The position numbers were made by a program, and so were the translations under genes. The notes under the pieces were generated by a model. The model had not been told where the DNA came from. It worked only from the letters and a program-made list of their open reading frames with translations, and did not search any database. Below, one piece after another: positions 7,601 to 11,383 of a stretch of 11,383 nucleotides of DNA (positions are counted from its first letter, which is position 1; each line of letters starts with the position of its first letter). This stretch comes from Lachnospiraceae bacterium (GTDB taxonomy: Bacteria; Bacillota; Clostridia; Lachnospirales; Lachnospiraceae), in assembly GCA_024403585.1 (NCBI GenBank), contig JAKSRN010000041.1:1-11383 (forward strand). The letters are read 5' to 3'.

Positions 7601-7782
7601 TGGACAAGATCGCTGTCTATGCAAAGAACAATGAGAAGATCGAAGCACTGCTGAAGAACCACGAGCAGCAGATCTGTTCCGAAGTTCTTGCAGAAAAACT
7701 GACTCTCGGTGAGACTGCCGGATACGAGAAAGAGTGGAAGATCAACTCTGAGGCAGTAGTCATGGGAGTAGAGCGCCTGTAA
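4639..7782 (+). CDS. ileS: Isoleucyl-tRNA synthetase, eukaryote-like (type 2)
   Basis: Charges tRNA-Ile with isoleucine in the cytoplasm using ATP; a class Ia synthetase of 1047 residues, the length of the type 2 (eukaryote-like) form rather than the roughly 940 of the classical bacterial enzyme. The Rossmann catalytic domain carries HIGH at 55-58 (KPHIGH) and KMSKS at 603-607. The CP1 editing domain shows TTTPWT (223-228) and GTGIVHIAPAFGEDD (325-339). WFDSG is at 530-534. CxxC pairs occur at 182-185, 401-404, 473-476 and 513-516, consistent with zinc knuckles. The anticodon-binding helical domain spans about 670-830 (MSNWYVRRSRQRFW), and the type 2 C-terminal extension runs to the end. Start chosen for AAGGAGGT four bases upstream. 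The T-box leader regulates it. Codon use is highly biased, as expected of a highly expressed gene. The type 2 form is often weakly sensitive to mupirocin; this is family knowledge, untested here. Confidence 0.97.
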   Translation: MYQKVDSNLNFVEREKKTEQFWKENDIFQKSMKARVDGPEYTFYDGPPTANGKPHIGHVLTRVIKDMIPRYRTMKGYMVPRKAGWDTHGLPVELEVEKKLGLNGKEQIEEYGMEPFIKECKESVWKYKGMWEDFSGTVGFWADMDNPYVTYDNNFIESEWWALKEIWNKKLLYKGFKIVPYCPRCGTPLSAQEVAQGYKTVKERSAIVRFKVVGEDAYFLAWTTTPWTLPSNVGLCMNPDEIYCKVKAIDGYTYYMAKALLDKVLGTLAQEEGQEAYEILEEYKGTDLEYKEYEPLFTCAGEAAAKQHKKGFFVTCDNYVTMSDGTGIVHIAPAFGEDDGRVGRKYDLPFVQFVDGKGEMTAETPYAGTFVKKADPMVLVDLDKEQKLFSAPKFEHEYPHCWRCDTPLIYYARESWFIKMTEVKEDLIRNNNTINWIPESIGKGRFGDWLENVQDWGISRNRYWGTPLNIWTCDDCGHMQSVGSIAELKELSDNCPDEIELHRPYIDAVTIKCPHCGKEMKRVPEVIDCWFDSGAMPFAQHHYPFENQEVFEQQFPAQFISEAVDQTRGWFYSLLAISTLLFNKSPYENVIVLGHVQDEHGQKMSKSKGNAVDPFDALETYGADAIRWYFYINSAPWLPNRFHGRAVSEYSRRFMGTLWNTYAFFTLYANIDNFDPTKYTLDYAQLPVMDKWLLSRLATTIKTVDENLANYKIPETARCLEAFVDDMSNWYVRRSRQRFWAKGMEQDKINAYMTLYTALVEFCKAAAPMIPFMTEDIYQNLVRTVNADAPESIHLCDFPAVVEEWIDTELEENMAHLLQIVFLGRACRNKTNIKNRQPIAKMFIKSSFDLSEFYRVIIADELNVKEVEFTEKVQYSIKPFLKTVGPKFGKQVNGIRKTLAEIDGNAAVNELRTTGSLKLDIDGNEIVLLEEDLLIEATQMEGYATESDQGVTVMLDTNLTPELIEEGFVREIISKIQTMRKEAGFEVMDKIAVYAKNNEKIEALLKNHEQQICSEVLAEKLTLGETAGYEKEWKINSEAVVMGVERL
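7394..7423 (+). promoter_or_regulatory. Possible internal promoter within ileS, ahead of glgP
   Basis: TTGACA (7394-7399) and TATTAT (7418-7423, 5 of 6 to the consensus) are 18 bases apart, about 395 bases before the glgP start. The -10 coincides with consecutive TTA leucine codons, which are rare in this CTG-biased gene. It may be chance in coding sequence. Confidence 0.3.
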
Positions 7783-7816
7783 GCGGCAGGTATTATATAG
7801 AGGAGTATGTGTAAAA

Positions 7817-10279
7817 ATGTTAAACCCATTATTTAAGAAAGAAACTTTCAAAAAAGCGGTTCGTGACGAAGTAAAGAATCTGTTCCGTACAACAGTTGAG
7901 GAGGCAACCCCTCATCAGCTGTACCACGCAGTTGCATATGCTGCAAAGGATGTCATCATTGATAACTGGATGAAAACTCAGCAGGTTATGAATGAGAAAG
8001 ATCCTAAAATCGTTTACTATATGTCAATGGAGTTCCTGACAGGACGTTACCTTGGAAACAACCTTCTGAACCTGACTGCATACGGTGAGGTAAAAGAGGC
8101 GCTGGCTGAGATGGGCATCGATCTGAACGCAATCGAGGATCAGGAGAGAGATCCAGCTCTTGGTAACGGTGGTCTGGGACGTCTGGCTGCATGTTTCATG
8201 GATTCTCTGGCAACTCTGGGCTACTCTGCATACGGCTGCGGTATCCGTTATCACTACGGAATGTTCCGTCAGCAGATCAGAGACGGATATCAGGTAGAGG
8301 TTCCTGATAACTGGCTGTCTGATGGTGGATACCCATTCGAGCTGAAGAGACCTGAGTACGCAAAAGAGATCAAATTCGGTGGATACGTTCGTGTTTCTTA
8401 CAATGAGAAAACAGGACGTAACGACTTCATCCAGGAGGGATACTCTTCCGTACGTGCAGTACCATACGATCTGCCTGTAGTAGGATATGACAACAACGTT
8501 GTTAATACCCTTCGTATCTGGGATGCAGAGGCAATCAATGATTTCCAGCTGGATTCCTTCGATAAAGGTGATTATCACAAAGCAGTAGAGCAGGAGAACC
8601 TGGCTCGTACCATCACAGAGGTACTGTATCCAAACGATAACCACATGGCAGGTAAAGAGCTTCGTCTGAAACAGCAGTACTTCTTCACATCTGCTTCTGT
8701 TCAGACAGCTGTTAACAAATACAAAAAAACTCACGACGATATCCGCAAACTGCATGAGAAAGTAACATTCCAGATGAATGATACACACCCAACAGTAGCA
8801 GTAGCAGAGCTGATGAGAATCCTGATGGATGAGGAAGGCCTTGAGTGGGATGAGGCATGGGAAGTAACAACAAAGACCTGTGCATACACAAACCATACAA
8901 TCATGGCTGAGGCTCTTGAGAAATGGCCAATCGAGCTGTTCTCCCGTCTGCTTCCACGTGTATATCAGATCGTTGAGGAGATCAACCGTCGTTTCTGCGA
9001 GCAGATCCGTGCTACTTATCCAGGTAACGAGGAGAAGGTTCGTAAGATGGCTGTTGTATACGATGGACAGGTTCGTATGGCTAACCTGGCAATCGTTGGT
9101 GGATATTCTGTAAACGGTGTAGCTAGACTGCATACAGAGATCCTGAAAAAACGTGAGCTGAAAGACTTCTATGAGATGATGACTGACAAGTTCAACAACA
9201 AAACTAATGGTATCACTCAGAGACGTTTCCTGATGCACGGAAATCCACTTCTGGCTGACTGGGTAACTGCTCATGTAGGTAAAGAGTGGGCTGTAGACCT
9301 TACAAAAACAAGAGGTCTTCGCGTATATGCAGATGATGAGAAGGCTCAGGCTGAGTTCATGAACATCAAATACCAGAACAAAGTTCGTCTGGCTAAATAC
9401 ATTCTCGAGCACAATGGCATCGAGGTAGACCCAAGATCTATCTTCGACGTACAGGTTAAGAGACTTCATGAGTACAAACGCCAGCTGCTGAACATCCTGC
9501 ATGTAATGTATCTGTACAACAAGATCAAAGAGCATCCGGAGATGCCATTCTACCCAAGAACATTCATCTTCGGTGCAAAAGCAAGTGCTGGTTATGCACG
9601 TGCAAAAGCTATCATCAAACTCATCAACAATGTTGGTGAGGTAATCAACAATGACGCTTCCATCAATGGAAAAATCAAAGTTGTATTTATCGAGGATTAT
9701 CGCGTAAGTAACGCTGAGATGATCTTTGCTGCTGCTGATGTATCTGAGCAGATCTCTACTGCATCCCGTGAGGCTTCCGGTACAGGTAACATGAAGTTCA
9801 TGCTGAATGGTGCTCTGACACTGGGAACTATGGATGGTGCTAACGTTGAGATCGTTGAGGAAGTTGGCGAGGAGAATGCATTTATCTTCGGTCTGTCTGC
9901 TGATGAGGTTATGAACTTCGAGCAGAACGGCGGATATGATCCAATGTACTACTTCAACAATGACGCTGACATCCGTCAGGTTCTTATGCAGCTGATCAAC
10001 GGTACTTACTCTCACGGCGACATGGATATGTTCCGTGACCTGTACAACTCTCTTCTGAACACACAGAACAGCAGCCAGCCTGATATGTACTTCATCCTGG
10101 CAGACTTCAAGTCTTACGCTGCAGCACAGGAAAGAGTTGAGGCTAAATACCGCAAAGAGGCTGAGTGGGCTAAGAGTGCAATCCTCAACACAGCTATGGC
10201 TGGAAAATTCAGTTCTGACAGAACTATTCAGGAGTATGCTGAAGAGATCTGGAAGATGGAGAAAATCGTTGTTAAATAA
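7817..10279 (+). CDS. glgP: Glycogen/starch (alpha-glucan) phosphorylase
   Basis: Catalyses phosphorolysis of alpha-1,4-glucan to glucose 1-phosphate, mobilising stored glycogen or imported maltodextrin in the cytoplasm. At 820 residues it is full length for the GT35 family. The N-terminal segment GNGGLGRLAACFMDS (116-130) and the YYMSMEFLTGR start of the core (67-77) are family hallmarks. The pyridoxal-phosphate site EASGTGNMKF carries the cofactor lysine at K660, followed by the conserved GTMDGANVEI. The ATG at 7817 has AGAGGAG at 7799-7805, 11 bases upstream, slightly far; an ATG at 7807 is out of frame and too close. The gene begins 34 bases after ileS with no terminator, so co-transcription is likely, although a promoter inside ileS is possible. 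From 8024 to the end its reading frame has no TTA, CTA or TCA codon, a sign of strong codon bias and high expression. Whether glycogen or maltodextrin is the main substrate cannot be told. Confidence 0.97.
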   Translation: MLNPLFKKETFKKAVRDEVKNLFRTTVEEATPHQLYHAVAYAAKDVIIDNWMKTQQVMNEKDPKIVYYMSMEFLTGRYLGNNLLNLTAYGEVKEALAEMGIDLNAIEDQERDPALGNGGLGRLAACFMDSLATLGYSAYGCGIRYHYGMFRQQIRDGYQVEVPDNWLSDGGYPFELKRPEYAKEIKFGGYVRVSYNEKTGRNDFIQEGYSSVRAVPYDLPVVGYDNNVVNTLRIWDAEAINDFQLDSFDKGDYHKAVEQENLARTITEVLYPNDNHMAGKELRLKQQYFFTSASVQTAVNKYKKTHDDIRKLHEKVTFQMNDTHPTVAVAELMRILMDEEGLEWDEAWEVTTKTCAYTNHTIMAEALEKWPIELFSRLLPRVYQIVEEINRRFCEQIRATYPGNEEKVRKMAVVYDGQVRMANLAIVGGYSVNGVARLHTEILKKRELKDFYEMMTDKFNNKTNGITQRRFLMHGNPLLADWVTAHVGKEWAVDLTKTRGLRVYADDEKAQAEFMNIKYQNKVRLAKYILEHNGIEVDPRSIFDVQVKRLHEYKRQLLNILHVMYLYNKIKEHPEMPFYPRTFIFGAKASAGYARAKAIIKLINNVGEVINNDASINGKIKVVFIEDYRVSNAEMIFAAADVSEQISTASREASGTGNMKFMLNGALTLGTMDGANVEIVEEVGEENAFIFGLSADEVMNFEQNGGYDPMYYFNNDADIRQVLMQLINGTYSHGDMDMFRDLYNSLLNTQNSSQPDMYFILADFKSYAAAQERVEAKYRKEAEWAKSAILNTAMAGKFSSDRTIQEYAEEIWKMEKIVVK

Positions 10280-10345
10280 TTCGGAACGCTTGTGTTTTGA
10301 ATGAATAAGTTCTGTGAAGGGTCGCTTTTTACAAGCGGCCCCGAA
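10280..10345 (+). other. Mutually exclusive hairpins between glgP and the TPR gene
   Basis: A local hairpin pairs GGGTCGCTT (10319-10327) with AAGCGGCCC (10333-10341), nine pairs with one G-U, around TTTAC. A longer alternative pairs TTCGG (10280-10284) with CCGAA (10341-10345) and CGCTTGT (10287-10293) with ACAAGCG (10331-10337). Both use 10333-10337, so they cannot coexist. No T-run follows either one, so this is not a standard terminator. It may attenuate, protect or process the message between a highly and a weakly expressed gene. Confidence 0.45.
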
Positions 10346-10382
10346 CGGCATATGGGTTTCAGATAATCAGAGGTGAAAAAAC

Positions 10383-11383
10383 TTGGATAAGACAGAATAC
10401 CAACTGAAATTGAATGAGCTTACAGAATGTGTTCAGAATCGTGAGTACCAGGCCGCATTGAAGATCGTAGGAGAAATTGACTGGAACAGAGTTAAGAGTA
10501 TCCGTACATTGAGCATGGTTGCAGATATTTACGAGGTGAATCGTGATTACCGCAACTGCAAGAGAATCCTTCTTCTGGCTTATGAGAAAACAACAATCGG
10601 AAAGAACCTTCTGTTCCGACTGACTGAGATCAGCCTGAAACTGAAAGAGATGGAGGATGCCGAGAAGTACTATGAGCAGTATCTTCAGGTTGCTCCGAAT
10701 GATAATGCCCGTCATCTCCTGAAGTATAAGCTCCTGAAGGCAAAAGATGCACCGATCGAGGAAAGAATCCGTTTGCTGGAAACCTACAAGGACTATGAGT
10801 ATACGGAGCGTTGGGCATATGAACTGGCAGAGCTGTATCACAAAGCAGGTATGGAGAAAGAATGTATCGATGCCTGTGACGATATGATTCTCTGGTTCAG
10901 TGAGGGCAGATATGTCCTGAAGGCAATGGAACTCAAGAAAAAGCATGAAAGTCTTGCTCCTTACCAGCAGCGTCTTTATGAGAAGGTGGTTGCTGATAAA
11001 CCGGAGACAGAGACTCCAAATATTATTCTTCCGGTGGCAACAAAAGCCGCTGTAGAGGCAACTTTCGCTAAATCCTCTCATGTGGATTCAAAGATTGTCC
11101 TTCAGAAGATGGATCAGGCGGGAGCTGCGATCACAAAAGATGTGACAGTAGATAACAGAGAGCAGGCAATGCCTCTGACAGATGCTGCCATCGACCGTTA
11201 CTCCGTAACATCAAAAGAGTTTATCGGTAAAACAGCAAATCTTTCCCTGGAGCTGGAGAAGAGCATTCAGAATGTTTTCGCAAACCAGGAAAAAGAAGTG
11301 GTTCCACACTTCGCAGAGCCATTTGCCCCTGAAGAGACACCAGTAGAACCTGTTGCTCCAGAGGATGATCTGTCTGAGAAGAT
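10383..11383 (+). CDS. TPR-repeat protein, TTG start, 3' end outside window
   Basis: An unnamed tetratricopeptide-repeat protein of which 333 codons are visible and open to the window end. An in-frame TGA at 10374-10376 fixes the start downstream, and the first candidate is TTG at 10383, six bases after AGAGGTGA (10369-10376). The next in-frame ATG is codon 45, inside the repeat region. Residues 5-200 are helical TPR-like pairs, for example EYQAALKIVGEIDW, CKRILLLAYEKTTIGKNLLF, DAEKYYEQYLQVAPNDNA and ERWAYELAELYHKAGMEKEC. About 205-300 is a mixed linker, and 301-333 is rich in Glu and Pro (PEETPVEPVAPEDD), probably disordered. No signal peptide or membrane segment is seen, so it is probably a cytoplasmic scaffold or regulator. 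It follows glgP after 103 bases and is likely in the same transcript. The sequence resembles a family I recall from Lachnospiraceae, of unknown role. A further C-terminal domain would be off the window. Confidence 0.8.
   Translation, partial: MDKTEYQLKLNELTECVQNREYQAALKIVGEIDWNRVKSIRTLSMVADIYEVNRDYRNCKRILLLAYEKTTIGKNLLFRLTEISLKLKEMEDAEKYYEQYLQVAPNDNARHLLKYKLLKAKDAPIEERIRLLETYKDYEYTERWAYELAELYHKAGMEKECIDACDDMILWFSEGRYVLKAMELKKKHESLAPYQQRLYEKVVADKPETETPNIILPVATKAAVEATFAKSSHVDSKIVLQKMDQAGAAITKDVTVDNREQAMPLTDAAIDRYSVTSKEFIGKTANLSLELEKSIQNVFANQEKEVVPHFAEPFAPEETPVEPVAPEDDLSEK

Noticed and set aside
10319..10341. Intrinsic terminator after glgP
   Set aside because: The hairpin is stable but is followed by CGAACGGC and not a T-run, so it was kept as an unclassified structure.
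8024..10351. 775-codon open frame on the minus strand opposite glgP
   Set aside because: Its codons are in phase with those of glgP, so it stays open only because glgP avoids TTA, CTA and TCA. The translation resembles no family and has no ribosome binding site.
10373..10375. GTG as an alternative start for the TPR gene
   Set aside because: It lies out of frame and meets a TAA after four further codons.
10359..11081. 240-codon minus-strand frame opposite the TPR gene
   Set aside because: In-phase shadow of the TTG-started TPR gene, which has a good ribosome binding site and helical repeats.

Overview
The window reads as ordinary chromosome of a low-to-moderate GC Gram-positive anaerobe of the class Clostridia, most likely a gut Lachnospiraceae. 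The reasons are strong Shine-Dalgarno sites, TTGACA/TATAAT promoters, a tRNA-Ile T-box leader, a DUF1846 protein and the gene order ileS, glgP, TPR protein. This placement rests on recognising the families and was not tested by a search. All recognisable genes are on the + strand. No mobile element, tRNA, rRNA or CRISPR array was seen.

Layout. (1) Bases 3-1475 hold the C-terminal part of a polytopic ABC-2-type exporter permease whose start lies before the window. (2) A TAGACA-N18-TATAAT promoter overlaps the permease stop codon and drives a DUF1846-family protein (GTG start, 1535-3022), closed by a clean intrinsic terminator at 3036-3069. (3) A DEDDh 3'-5' exonuclease with a C-terminal Cys/His cluster and a basic tail occupies 3157-4104. 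(4) A near-consensus extended -10 promoter at 4106-4133 starts a 500-nt leader. This contains a complete T-box riboswitch (AUC specifier, UGGU acceptor-binding bulge, alternative antiterminator and terminator), then about 155 nt of unexplained hairpin-rich RNA, then two competing hairpins next to the ribosome binding site. (5) ileS (4639-7782) and glgP (7817-10279) follow, only 34 nt apart and with no terminator between them. (6) A 103-nt spacer with two mutually exclusive hairpins leads to a TTG-started TPR protein (10383 to the edge), cut by the window end.

How they may work together. If transcription runs from the T-box promoter through ileS into glgP and the TPR gene, uncharged tRNA-Ile would raise both isoleucyl-tRNA synthetase and glycogen phosphorylase, linking amino-acid starvation to use of stored polysaccharide. 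A candidate promoter inside the 3' end of ileS (7394-7423) could instead uncouple glgP. No gene here is itself a novel system. The most interesting unexplained parts are the structured segment between the T-box terminator and ileS (4397-4550) and the glgP-TPR junction (10280-10345).
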